Part shown: one piece after another, positions 27,417 through 35,686 of the stretch
How the letters are laid out: each line of letters starts with the position of its first letter
Position numbering within the stretch: position 1 is the stretch's first letter
NCBI GenBank assembly: GCA_903904835.1
Contig: CAIVEI010000178.1
Coordinates: 1 to 56,579, forward strand
Direction of reading: 5' to 3'
DNA: 56,579 nt
From: an uncultured Schlesneria sp.
GTDB taxonomy: Bacteria > Planctomycetota > Planctomycetia > Planctomycetales > Planctomycetaceae
Position numbers and translations under genes: made by a program
The notes under the pieces: generated by a model
Seen by the model: the letters and a program-made list of their open reading frames with translations, nothing else
The model's database searches: none
Told to the model about the DNA's origin: nothing

Positions 27417-28949
27417 ATGTTGCGCTCATTGATCTGTTTGACGGTCTGTTTTGGAATCGGAAGCCTTGGCTTTGCTGCGGAACCCGTTAAAAAGCCGAAA
27501 TCTGGTAAGTCCAAGGTTTCTTCCATTCCGGTTGCTCCGACTGCGCCCGCCGCTTACTCTCCCATACCCCCCGTCGAAGGAATCCCGGCTGTCACTGCCA
27601 GTCCCTACGGCGATTCCAATTCCCAGCAAGACGCTCCAACATACATCTCTCCGACTCCGGTGACCCCGGCCTCGAAACGTTCAGAGGCTCTCAGCACGCC
27701 TCCCGTCGATCTGAAACCTGTTCCATTGACCGGCCAGAAGAAATGGGAAGCAATACTGGCCCAGCCTTCTGAACTGGATTTCGGCGACCGTCAGACGGTG
27801 ACCGTGAAAGAACTGCTGGATCAGCTTCGTGAACGTCACCAGCTTTCGTTGCGATTGGATATCCCGACATTATCCGCTCTTTTGGGGAAGGAAAATGTGA
27901 TTGGTGAGACGAAGGAACCCACAAAAACGGCTTCATTAATTGCCAAGCGAAATACCGCCATTCGAGTCATCAGCAGAAATCCCTCAAAAAAAGCACAGCT
28001 GATTGTTATTTCCGAACCTGAACAAAGTGCCAAGGCCGATTCAGATGACCAGGAACCGTCTGAAGACGCCGAAATCGAAAACAACGATGCTGATTCCAAA
28101 ATGAAAGACGAGACCGGCGACAAAGAATGCGATGATGACTGCAACGACGACGACGCGGATCATGAAGAAAAGGCTAAAAGCGACGATGATGATGAAAAAC
28201 CCGATACCAGTATCGTCGAAGAATTCCTCTCGCTCGAAGTCAACATCCAGACGATGTGCCTGAAGCAGACCAACGTTTCGACTGTACTTCGACAGTTGCT
28301 GGATGCCATGCCGATTGTGTTTGGAAACGATGTGATGGAAATGCCGTTTCCCATCTCTCTCACGAATGCCTGTCTGTTGGATTATCTTGTCGAAAACGAT
28401 GGCTTGCTGATCACCACTCGCATGCAGGCCTTGTCCCACAAAGAAACTCGCGTTTATTCCGTCAAGCATTTGAGCAACCTGAATCCTGAACAGCTCGCCA
28501 AAATTGTGCGTCAATCGATCCGTCCCTGGAGCTGGCGATCGCAGATCAACGACCTGGGAGACCAGCTTCGCGGTAGCGGGCACGTCCCCTCCGAAATGGT
28601 CAAATCGATTGTCACTACGGGAGTCCAACTGGCGGCAGCACAGTCCGGTGCGACAGTCACGATTTCCGATAACGTCACCATTTGCAATAACGACGAATCA
28701 TCCGAAGCCCCCAGCCCGTCAGAGAAATCTAAAAAGTCCGATGCAGAAGAGTTGGATGCTCTCGGAGACGCCACCGTCCATGGCCTGGTAACGCTGGCTC
28801 ATGCAACGGTCTTAAGTCTTGAAATGGTCCATCATGCCGATTTCCCCACAGGGACGATTTTCACACTTCCAGGCAAATTGATTGTGACCCAGTCTCAAGC
28901 CACCCATCGGGAAATTGTGGATTTGCTCAAGCAATTGTCGGAAGACTAA
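27417..28949 (+). CDS. Exported acidic protein of unknown function
   Basis: A 510-residue protein with a signal peptide (MLRSLICLTVCFGIGSLGFAAE), a Pro/Ser/Ala-rich stretch to about residue 110, an Asp/Glu-rich low-complexity segment at about 205-265, and a region ending with KLIVTQSQATHREIVDLLKQL. That last pattern (VTQ...H..I..LL..L) resembles the N-domains of secretin-type proteins, and an earlier VRQSIRPWSW segment also fits planctomycete exported proteins. A strong ribosome site GGGGAGGAATC precedes the ATG. I cannot assign a function. The acidic segment could bind calcium. Confidence 0.78.
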   Translation: MLRSLICLTVCFGIGSLGFAAEPVKKPKSGKSKVSSIPVAPTAPAAYSPIPPVEGIPAVTASPYGDSNSQQDAPTYISPTPVTPASKRSEALSTPPVDLKPVPLTGQKKWEAILAQPSELDFGDRQTVTVKELLDQLRERHQLSLRLDIPTLSALLGKENVIGETKEPTKTASLIAKRNTAIRVISRNPSKKAQLIVISEPEQSAKADSDDQEPSEDAEIENNDADSKMKDETGDKECDDDCNDDDADHEEKAKSDDDDEKPDTSIVEEFLSLEVNIQTMCLKQTNVSTVLRQLLDAMPIVFGNDVMEMPFPISLTNACLLDYLVENDGLLITTRMQALSHKETRVYSVKHLSNLNPEQLAKIVRQSIRPWSWRSQINDLGDQLRGSGHVPSEMVKSIVTTGVQLAAAQSGATVTISDNVTICNNDESSEAPSPSEKSKKSDAEELDALGDATVHGLVTLAHATVLSLEMVHHADFPTGTIFTLPGKLIVTQSQATHREIVDLLKQLSED

Positions 28950-28978
28950 GCCATTGCCAATTTTCTGAATCAAGATGC

Positions 28979-29008
28979 CACTGCTTGAACGACTTCGGTC
29001 AAGCAGTG
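28979..29008 (+). terminator. Stem-loop after the exported acidic protein
   Basis: CACTGCTTGA and TCAAGCAGTG (10 bp) around a loop that itself can form GAC-TTCG-GTC. No T-run follows, so it may act as a weak terminator or an RNA 3' end stabiliser. About 80 bases of T/C-rich sequence separate it from the patatin gene. Confidence 0.5.
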
Positions 29009-29086
29009 CGCTCTTACTCTATTGTCTACTCTCTACTCTCTAAATCCGGGGTTGCCGTACTTTTTAAGATCGAGTAAAGACCTCAC

Positions 29087-30457
29087 ATGAGGTACCTCGC
29101 AAACGACGCCCAGTTCGACTCAAACCCGGCGCCCGGCGTCGTGGTCAAGGTCGCTGTTTCGTTGGCGCTCTGTTTTTCGCAGGGTTGTGCCACGACTCGA
29201 ATGATGGTCCAATCGCCCACGGCAGCGGGTTTGAAACCGGCTGAACTGGTCGATACCTCCGCGTATGGTCCTGACGGCACACCACCTATGGTGTTCCGCC
29301 AGTTGTTCGCCCAGGGGGAACGAGTTCGTGCGTCGCAACGGCCCGATGTCATCCCTCCAAAACGATCTGCCCTGGTCCTCTCCGGCGGCGGATCTTACGG
29401 AGCGTACTCGGCGGGAATCCTCTGTGGATGGACTGAGGCGGGCAATCGCCCACTGTTTGATGTTGTCACAGGAGTCAGCACCGGAGCACTGATCGCTGTC
29501 TTCGCCTTTCTTGGCCCCGACTACGATGACGAGTTGTGTCGCAGTTATACGACCCTGAAATCGTCTGATATCTATCGCAGGAAGCATCTTCCCTGGGCTC
29601 TTTTGTCTGATTCTCTGAACGACAGCGAACCCCTGTTGCGACAGATCCAGTTGACCATCACGCCGGAAGTTGTCGAGCGGATTGCCGAAGCTCACGCGTG
29701 TGGTCGCCGGTTGTACATCGGCACCACTGATCTCGACGGTCGCCGTCCTGTGGTTTGGGATCTTGGCGCCATCGCCGCGTCTGGAAAACCCGATAGCCGT
29801 CTGCTCATTTGTAAATTGTTGCTCGCCTCGGCAGCGATTCCAGGCTTTTTCCCGACGGTGGAAATCCCCGTCGTGGTCGACGGCAGGAAATACATCGAAC
29901 GCCATGTGGATGGTGGCCTGACCCAGCCACTGTTCTTTCGCCCGCCGTATATTCCACCCGAACAACGTTGCGCCGGGTCGCTCTCCGATGTGCTGTATGG
30001 ATCTGACGAATACGTCATCGTCGCAGGTAAACTGTACGCCGATCCGCAGCCGGTACCGACTCGGGTCATCAAGATCGTTGGCGAAAGCGTCTCGACGTTT
30101 CTCTATGCCCAGACTCGCGATTCGCTCGTCAAGCTCTATATGCAAAGCCTGCTGACTGGAATGCAGTACCATCTTGCGGCCCTTCCAAATGATTTCGATG
30201 CTCCGATGTCAGGAGCGGATTTCGATCCGGTCGCCATGCGACACATGTTCGACGAAGGACGGCGTCAGGTCCTCGCCGGAACAGCCTGGCGACATACTCC
30301 ACCAGGTGTCGGCAGCGGAGAAGAATTACTTCAACGCGCCGGCACAACACTGACCGTCGTTCCACACTCCCCACAAGTCATGCCGAACATGACTCAGCCA
30401 ACGGAAGAATCCCCATCGGACCAGGAATTCGATATTCCTCCGACACCCCTCGACTAG
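29087..30457 (+). CDS. Patatin-like phospholipase, probable lipoprotein
   Basis: A 456-residue serine lipid hydrolase. Patatin motifs are in order: oxyanion-hole GGGSYGAYSAGIL (about residues 103-115), the Ser nucleophile in GVSTG (about 129-133) and the catalytic Asp in DGG (about 275). The N-terminus (hydrophobic stretch ending LCFSQGCATT) looks like a signal peptide with a weak lipobox. The remaining 170 residues beyond the patatin fold are of unknown function and end in a Pro/Ser-rich tail. A substrate cannot be named; relatives act on phospholipids. It stands alone. Confidence 0.88.
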   Translation: MRYLANDAQFDSNPAPGVVVKVAVSLALCFSQGCATTRMMVQSPTAAGLKPAELVDTSAYGPDGTPPMVFRQLFAQGERVRASQRPDVIPPKRSALVLSGGGSYGAYSAGILCGWTEAGNRPLFDVVTGVSTGALIAVFAFLGPDYDDELCRSYTTLKSSDIYRRKHLPWALLSDSLNDSEPLLRQIQLTITPEVVERIAEAHACGRRLYIGTTDLDGRRPVVWDLGAIAASGKPDSRLLICKLLLASAAIPGFFPTVEIPVVVDGRKYIERHVDGGLTQPLFFRPPYIPPEQRCAGSLSDVLYGSDEYVIVAGKLYADPQPVPTRVIKIVGESVSTFLYAQTRDSLVKLYMQSLLTGMQYHLAALPNDFDAPMSGADFDPVAMRHMFDEGRRQVLAGTAWRHTPPGVGSGEELLQRAGTTLTVVPHSPQVMPNMTQPTEESPSDQEFDIPPTPLD

Positions 30458-30597
30458 CATTTCACGGGCAGAAGAGCGGGAGACTTGTAACTGATCGGTC
30501 GCACATCTGAGCGTTGCCACACAATAAAACGTGTTACCGCCGCCAGGCCAGTTCCCCGATTCTTTCGCCGGTCCCAAACAATCTCCCACGAAGTTCT

Positions 30598-30650
30598 AAA
30601 AAATTGACCAAGTTGGCAAAGTTGGCCAAGTTCCCTTTTTTATAGGGTTT
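30598..30650. repeat. Dispersed AACTTGGCC repeat, copy 1
   Basis: Read on the minus strand it is AAACCCTATAAAAAA, then GGG, then AACTTGGCC-AACTTTGCC-AACTTGGTC, three related 9-base units. Copies 2 and 3 have the same order. Confidence 0.75.
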
Positions 30651-30661
30651 GCGAGTGGCTC

Positions 30662-30760
30662 AGGGGTCGGGTGTTCAAATTTCAAAATTGGCCAACAGGT
30701 TCGCACGGTCAATGTCATCACGTTTCCCGGCGAATTTTGTAATTTGAACGCCCGACCCCT
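30662..30760. repeat. 28-base inverted repeat (hairpin element)
   Basis: Arms 30662-30689 and 30733-30760 match at 26 of 28 positions after reverse complementing. They begin AGGGGTCGGG at the outer ends, with a 43-base loop. GGGGTC-bounded hairpins of this sort are typical of REP-like elements moved by RAYT (Y1) transposases; no such transposase is in the window. Confidence 0.75.
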
Positions 30761-30890
30761 TCCCGCGAAACCTCCCAACCCGTCCAGGTGAGCCCAGAAT
30801 GTTAATCCCGGGATTCTTCACTTCGTGACCTTCGTGACCTTATGTTCAAAATCCTGATTCGTCTTCAATTTGTCGTCTCATCGAAGCTAG

Positions 30891-30935
30891 AAAAAAGTTG
30901 GCAAAGTTGGCCAAATTCCCTGATTCGTAGGGTTT
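30891..30935. repeat. Dispersed AACTTGGCC repeat, copy 2
   Basis: On the minus strand AAACCCTACGAATCA, GGG, then AATTTGGCC-AACTTTGCC-AACTTTTTT. Same plan and orientation as copies 1 and 3. Confidence 0.75.
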
Positions 30936-31007
30936 GGCACATCTCGAAGCTGGCCAATGTGACCAACTTCGTTTTCGCCTTGTCTTCATGAGGGTGAAGA
31001 AGATTTT

Positions 31008-31162
31008 GAAACACGGAGGCACAGAGATCACAGAGGAGGAGGAGCAAGAAAAATCCCGGGAAGGGATTTCTTTGCTCCCAACAATCGTCATTTTTTAAAC
31101 AGGGACGACCATCAAAAACCGAGCTCTCCTCTTCCTCCGTGATCTCTGTGCCTCCGTGTTTC
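31008..31162. repeat. 35-base inverted repeat
   Basis: Arms 31008-31042 and 31128-31162, 33 of 35 matching, both reading GAAACACGGAGGCACAGAGA on their own strand. The loop of 85 bases holds AAATCCCGGGAAGGGATTT, a smaller hairpin. Motifs of the type CACGGAGGCACAGAGA are common dispersed repeats of Planctomycetes and related groups; here two copies face one another. Confidence 0.75.
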
Positions 31163-31230
31163 AGTCTCTTCTCTTAAAATCTTCGTTCGTCCGAGATCCC
31201 TCTTCAATCTCTGGTTTCATCCATGTTGAA

Positions 31231-31273
31231 GCAAGTTGGCCGAGTTGGTCAAGTTCCCTGTTTTGCTGCGTTT
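31231..31273. repeat. Dispersed AACTTGGCC repeat, copy 3, overlapping the ATPase 3' end
   Basis: On the minus strand AACGCAGCAAAACA, GGG, then AACTTGACC-AACTCGGCC-AACTTGC. The stop codon of the ATPase gene (31249-31251) lies in the first unit, where copies 1 and 2 have TGG instead of TGA. The last codons of that gene are therefore repeat-derived. Confidence 0.75.
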
Positions 31274-32412
31274 TTGAGAGCTTTCGCCTTGTCCGCTTCG
31301 GAACAGATCTCTGCCATGGTCTTGAATTCGAGCGTTCTTTTCGGTGGCTGAGGGCAACTGGCGATCACAGGCTGAATCAGCGGTTCTGGCAGGCGCCAAA
31401 ACCATCGTCCATCTAATTTCTTTTCTTTCCCTTTGATACCGCCCAGCAGGATCAGTGCGCGCATCAATGTCTTCTCACTGATGTCATGACCAATCGCATC
31501 CTCTTTGAGGACGCTGGTATAAACAGGTCCGTCAGTCATTCGAGTTTTCAGCCAATCGGTCACCCGCGACAGTTCACTCTTCGCCGCCACGTGATGCAGT
31601 TTCTCTGTCTCCGTCGCGTCAGCCACGTACTGTTCCGCCGTCTGACGAACCCACTCGTTTTCCCAAGAGATCCGCTGATCCTCAATCGTAAAGCCGATAC
31701 CAGGAGGAGTGTCACACAAGTTGGTTTTGACGGGCAACAGGACTCGTCGATCCGGTTCGTCGGGATCACGAACGATTGTCCAGACCGAACGAGCCACCTC
31801 GGCGAGGACCGGAGACGTCGGTGTCCAGTTGCCACGTTTCCCTTTCTCAATCTTGGACGGAGCGGCGATCAACAGGATCGCCGCTCCCGATCGGTTCGCC
31901 AGATCTGTCAGCTTTGCCATCGATGCCCTGATTTTCGCATCGTCGCGACCGTTCGTCGCCCCGAGAAAACTCTTGGCGGGATCAATCACAACCAGGCGAC
32001 ACGGCGCACCCGTCTCACGCAGCAATGCCAGATACAATTCAAGCGATTCAATTTCACCATCGTCATCAAGCTGGCTGCGTCTCGAGGCTGGTTTTTCCGA
32101 CATGGCGTTCGTGTCATTGACAACGATGTTCACCGAAGGAAGCACGGCGCCTGCAGACTCCAGACGATGTCGAACCACGCTGGCAATCCCATCTTCGCCC
32201 GAGAACAGAATGACCTGACCCGGCTCCCCCTGATCATCATGAGCAAGACTACGCTCACCCCGAGTCAGCCGGGCGATGGCGTCCATCGCAAACAGACTCT
32301 TCCCGACACCCGGCTCCCCGGTCAATAACGTCAACTGTCCCTCAGGGATTATCCCCTTCCAAACCCATCCCGGCGGCGTCGCAGGGATCTCGCTCAATTT
32401 CTCCAGATTCAT
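31249..32412 (-). CDS. RecA/AAA-type ATPase (RepA-like, AAA_25)
   Basis: A 387-residue P-loop ATPase from the ATG at 32412, which has GGGGAG seven bases upstream on its strand (a TTG at 32430 is less likely). Walker A is GEPGVGKS (about residues 30-37), Walker B LVVIDP (about 135-140). After the ATPase core (about residues 10-250) a winged-helix-like C-terminal region follows. Relatives occur with DNA primases in plasmids, phages and genomic islands. No primase, integrase or phage gene is nearby, and the gene is bounded by dispersed repeats. The frame is intact; the last seven residues (AAKQGT stop) lie in repeat copy 3. Confidence 0.85.
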   Translation of the reverse strand: MNLEKLSEIPATPPGWVWKGIIPEGQLTLLTGEPGVGKSLFAMDAIARLTRGERSLAHDDQGEPGQVILFSGEDGIASVVRHRLESAGAVLPSVNIVVNDTNAMSEKPASRRSQLDDDGEIESLELYLALLRETGAPCRLVVIDPAKSFLGATNGRDDAKIRASMAKLTDLANRSGAAILLIAAPSKIEKGKRGNWTPTSPVLAEVARSVWTIVRDPDEPDRRVLLPVKTNLCDTPPGIGFTIEDQRISWENEWVRQTAEQYVADATETEKLHHVAAKSELSRVTDWLKTRMTDGPVYTSVLKEDAIGHDISEKTLMRALILLGGIKGKEKKLDGRWFWRLPEPLIQPVIASCPQPPKRTLEFKTMAEICSEADKAKALKNAAKQGT

Positions 32413-32746
32413 TTGTGTCTCCCCAGTCAATCAAACACCCAATGCCAAAAAGCCACGTGGCAGTCTCAATGACGTCAAGAATACTCAAGAGTAAATAGCG
32501 AGTCAATATAAAAAACAAAAAATATTTGTCGTAATAGCAGGTTTAGGCGAGTGGTGTGATGGGGGTTGGGGGATTCGGTTCGAAGTAGAAGGGAGAACAC
32601 GATGGCGCGTGCCAATTTGAGATACGCAGCGGATTCCTGACGCCGATCGAAATCAGGGCGATTTTCAGCCTGGATGGGGAAATGACGGTGTATCGGGGCA
32701 GGTCCAGAGAAAAATGGACCTGTCCACATTTCTCCATTCGTTTTTT
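32413..32746. other. 334-base gap with a strong hairpin
   Basis: The stretch is A/T-rich close to the ATPase start. A stem-loop at 32696-32725 (11 bp with one wobble, arms GGGCAGGTCCA / TGGACCTGTCC) lies downstream of the small prepilin-like ORF on the minus strand and could end its transcript; no T-run follows on that strand. Nothing else recognised. Confidence 0.5.
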
Positions 32747-32881
32747 TCAACTGGCGAGTTCAGTGAGATTTCGTAACGCCCCTAAGACTTGCTGAATTAC
32801 AGCGAGAATAAATCCAAGTATCAGGGCAATAATCCCCATCACAACCAGTAATTCGATCAGAGAATATCCTCGTCGTCGCAT
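32747..32881 (-). CDS. 44-residue prepilin-like small ORF
   Basis: A short ORF, not detectable by length. It starts MRRRGYSLIELLVVMGIIAL: a basic leader ending in Gly, then Tyr, the +5 Glu and a long hydrophobic helix, which is the exact layout of class III (prepilin) signal sequences cleaved by a prepilin peptidase before Tyr6. It ends at a TGA after only 44 codons, leaving a mature peptide of 39 residues, almost wholly the hydrophobic helix. No good ribosome site is visible. It may be a minor pseudopilin, a truncated DUF1559-type gene, or a coincidence; the fit of the motif makes a real gene plausible. Confidence 0.5.
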   Translation of the reverse strand: MRRRGYSLIELLVVMGIIALILGFILAVIQQVLGALRNLTELAS

Positions 32882-33330
32882 GGTCCGCTCGCATTCGGTT
32901 CGAACAGGCTTTAGGGCTTACGGGAAAAAGACGTTACGTCTTTAATTCTTTCCCTGAGTCTACCCAGCCGAAGGAAACAACGGAAGTCAAAAAATCCGCA
33001 AAAAAGGAAATTCAACAAACTTTTGAACGGTCTGTTGGCACGCGGTCGCATCGAACGTCGGCGCTAAAAGTCGCCTGGCGCGGGCTTTGCCCGCAACCCC
33101 ATAACGAGAAGTATTTGAACCACGAAATACACGAAAAAAACAGCCGGTTCATTCGCGTCGAGTGGTGGGGTAGCACCACCGCTTTTCCCCATGGAACTTC
33201 GGGAAATTCTTAACCGATACAGTATGATGTTTTTGACCAGCGCCTACAATTCCACACAAAGTGCGGCAACCCTCACGATTTAGTCACAATTGAGGGCCGC
33301 AGAACTCTTGATTTTTCGAGGAAGCAGGCG
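32882..33330. other. 449-base intergenic stretch
   Basis: Contains GCGGGCTTTGCCCGC (about 33078), a dispersed motif TTGAACCACGAAATACACG (about 33115), and a small hairpin GTGGTGGGGTAGCACCAC (about 33163). No ORF was convincing. Confidence 0.5.
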
Positions 33331-34275
33331 ATGCGATCTTTCAGCGGGGATGTTATTGAGACAAACGACCTGGGGGTCGTGGCGGAATATTGTCCCTACT
33401 GTGATCGTCTGATGAGTTGCCTGTTGAGGACAGTCAGCCGAGGCAACTATGTCTGCTTCGTGAAAATCGCGGAGCTCTCTCGAGAAAGTTCCTGCATGTG
33501 CACGGGCTGTCTCAAGACTTTTCCTGGCAAGCCGAACTGGAGTTACGCGGGGGTTGTGCCGATTCGGGAAGCGAGCAGCATGGAGCTGGACGAGCTTTTG
33601 ACAAAGACAAATCCGATTCTGGCGGATCGAATTCATTTCAAAGAGCAAATTCGGGAATTGGGTGGCGATGACCGTTTCGCCGTTGCGTTCGACAATGTCG
33701 ATGGGATGCGGCCGGGACGGCTTCGATCCGATTTGATGCGAAAATTGGTTGACTGGCCCCGTATGGGAGAATCGCAACGGACAGAACTGTCCGAGCACAT
33801 CGGGGCGCTGTCGCACGCATGGAAATTCGCTCGACACATCGCCTTCGGATTTCCTGTGTCATCGGGATCGCTCCCCTTCGTCGCGGCTGCGATGATGGTT
33901 GGTCTGGTCTTGATCTGCGCTTTCGAAAGACAGAGTTGGTCATGGACAGCCGTCGCCCTGGGAGCAGGTGTGGCGGCAACACTGGTTGCGGAAACGATTT
34001 TGTTCAAGCGGCAGATCCGCCGGTGGACAACTCAGGTATTGATTCCTGAGGCTCAGGCGGCCAATGTCCCTTTGGATCGTTTCATCGCCGTTGTCGATGA
34101 CATTCCAGGCCGCAAGCTGCCAGTGAAAGATGATCTCTGGCCCGTGAAAGACCAGCTCGAAAACATTCGCCAGGCATTAATCGCAGAAGGAAAAGATGGT
34201 CTCCCGCCCAAATCAGAATCGCTCGATGTCGAGGTCTCGCCGACGTCACTGCAAACCGATCAGGAGACTCCTTGA
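33331..34275 (+). CDS. Membrane protein with N-terminal zinc-ribbon
   Basis: I do not recognise a named family. The 314-residue protein has a CPYC pair (residues 21-24) and CTGC (57-60) that could form a zinc ribbon, a 100-residue linker rich in charged residues, two closely spaced hydrophobic helices at about 178-218, and a C-terminal soluble segment. The layout suggests a cytoplasmic sensor-type domain anchored by a helical hairpin. The ATG at 33331 has GAGGAAG upstream. Nothing nearby explains its function. Confidence 0.72.
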   Translation: MRSFSGDVIETNDLGVVAEYCPYCDRLMSCLLRTVSRGNYVCFVKIAELSRESSCMCTGCLKTFPGKPNWSYAGVVPIREASSMELDELLTKTNPILADRIHFKEQIRELGGDDRFAVAFDNVDGMRPGRLRSDLMRKLVDWPRMGESQRTELSEHIGALSHAWKFARHIAFGFPVSSGSLPFVAAAMMVGLVLICAFERQSWSWTAVALGAGVAATLVAETILFKRQIRRWTTQVLIPEAQAANVPLDRFIAVVDDIPGRKLPVKDDLWPVKDQLENIRQALIAEGKDGLPPKSESLDVEVSPTSLQTDQETP

Positions 34276-34906
34276 AAATCGTGATTCCTTCTCGCTCTTC
34301 GTGGTAATCACGTTTAATTTTTTTGCGTGGCGTGAAGATTTTGTATTGGGAGGGAATCTCATGTTGGCCTGATGAAACGGCATATTCACACGTAGAACTT
34401 TTGTTGCGGCAAAAAAGGAACCATTTCAATCAACGTCGCATCAAAATGTCTTTTTGCAGTGAATGGGCGTAACATACCAGCCCAGCGGCAGAGCGCCGCA
34501 GCGACAGCCGCAAGGCGTCGCCCTCGGTGTGCACGATTGATTACGTCCGCCATGTTAAGGGCAGCACAATTTCTATCGAACGCCATCTCTTGCACGCAAC
34601 AGGCTCGAGCCACCAATCTCTTCTCTCCTGAATTCCGATCAGTTCATCAGGCCACCCTTGCCCCACTGGGGTGCGGGCCAAGCCCGCGCTGGGATAATCA
34701 CGTCCGGGTCCTTCGAGCGCCGCGAAATAGGTGCACGCATCGACTAAGCGTCTCCGCAGAAGCCTCTCCCTCGTATTAGTTGCTGAGGAAGTGTGAAATA
34801 GCAACTCGCTTAAGCGACGGTCTACGTTGCTTAAGCATCGCTATCGACGATCATGCGAAAAACCCCTGAAACTCACGGAAATCCGCAAGAATCAGGGGTT
34901 GAAGGA
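34276..34906. other. 631-base intergenic stretch left of tRNA-Val
   Basis: Contains REP-like GC-rich hairpins (GCGGGCCAAGCCCGC at about 34674), a stretch reading ACGAGGGAGAGGCTTCTGC on the minus strand (about 34770), which resembles dispersed elements I recall from Planctomycetes, and a terminator after the tRNA. The ORFs across it are not conserved-looking and were rejected. Confidence 0.5.
34858..34900 (-). terminator. Terminator of tRNA-Val
   Basis: Stem AACCCCTGA / TCAGGGGTT closed around about 20 bases, followed on the minus strand by TTTTT. It lies seven bases after the tRNA 3' end. Confidence 0.8.
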
Positions 34907-34980
34907 TGGGTGATGAGGGATTCGAACCCCCGACATCCACGGTGTAAGCATGGCGCTCTAACCAGCTGAGCTAATCACCC
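34907..34980 (-). tRNA. tRNA-Val (anticodon UAC)
   Basis: Complete cloverleaf: acceptor GGGTGAT/ATCACCC, D-stem GCTC/GAGC, anticodon stem CCATG/CGTGG with loop CTTACAC (anticodon TAC), T-stem GGGGG/CCCTC with TTCGAAT, discriminator A. CCA is not encoded. A terminator follows it. Confidence 0.97.
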
Positions 34981-35442
34981 GAAAATCGGCTGCTTTCACA
35001 GGCCGGAATCGACAATCTGATTTCGAACCCAAAACACCTGCAACATGAATTCATCGCAGGTCATTTATCGTTTTTCAAACTCTCGATTGCAAATAATCCT
35101 GAGTTTCCGATAGGGCCTGATATTTTGGCAGGTCACCTGAAAACACACGAATTACGGTCGGGCAGTCTAACGCGAAGGGCTTGGATTTGTCCAGCATCTT
35201 TGTTTGAAGCTGTTTTTGTGATCGATTTGGCGCACGAGATTCGTCATGTTGCCGAATGAGTTCGGTTCGTCGTTTTTTGTGAAGGAGCTCCCGTGAAGCT
35301 TCGTCTCGGAATAAAGTCGCTCTGTCACTCAGCCGAAAGAATCGCCGAATTGCGGCAGGTCTCGGCTGTCACGTGAAAGCCTCGATGGAAAACTCGGTAA
35401 CTTGCAATTCAGCACCCTTCTCGTCGGAAAGGCTGTCGGTTT

Positions 35443-35505
35443 TCGTAGTGTGGGCTTTAGCCTGCGCAAGATGCTGTGTCGCACGGGCTGAAGCCCATGC
35501 TACGA
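35443..35505. repeat. REP-like inverted repeat TCGTAG...CTACGA
   Basis: Arms 35443-35467 and 35481-35505, 20 of 25 matching; all five differences are transitions, consistent with G-U wobble pairing in RNA. Core TGGGCTTCAGCC. This is the GTAGCATGGGCTTCAGCCC type I know from Planctomycetes. Loop 13 bases. Confidence 0.7.
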
Positions 35506-35686
35506 GTTGTGGCTCACCATTCTCAACTTACCAAAACTGGCAGCCTGGGAGCGAGAAGGGGGCTTTGGAAGAAATCCTGAAACTTAATTCAAAAAGTCAG
35601 CTTCCTCATGCGAGGGATTCCTGAGCTCTGAATTCCAAAATTCATCGCTTGAATCGACCCTCGATCGATTGCTTAAAGGCGTTTTT

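Larger units (their letters stand above)
30458..31248. other. 790-base gene-free repeat region
   Basis: Contains three copies of a 9-base-period repeat (30598-30650, 30891-30935, 31231-31273), a 28-base inverted repeat (30662-30760), a 35-base inverted repeat (31008-31162) and short tandem CTTCGTGAC motifs at about 30820-30838. ORFs in this stretch are out of register with any conserved protein and are not annotated. The individual repeats are listed separately. Confidence 0.7.

Noticed and set aside
29120-30172. Minus-strand 350-residue ORF opposite the patatin gene
   Set aside because: Antisense shadow; the plus-strand frame has the patatin oxyanion hole, Ser and Asp motifs.
30598-31273. 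Possible CRISPR array
   Set aside because: Only three copies of the repeat, irregular spacing (about 290 and 340 bases), no similar-length spacers and no cas genes in the window.
31486-32328. Plus-strand 280-residue ORF opposite the ATPase
   Set aside because: Antisense shadow of the P-loop ATPase; no domain recognised.
34541-34804. Minus-strand 87-residue ORF in the repeat area
   Set aside because: Encoded largely by dispersed repeats; no ribosome site and no family.
35373-35624. Plus-strand 83-residue ORF over the REP-like hairpin
   Set aside because: Its central part is the GTAG...CTACGA repeat; not coding.
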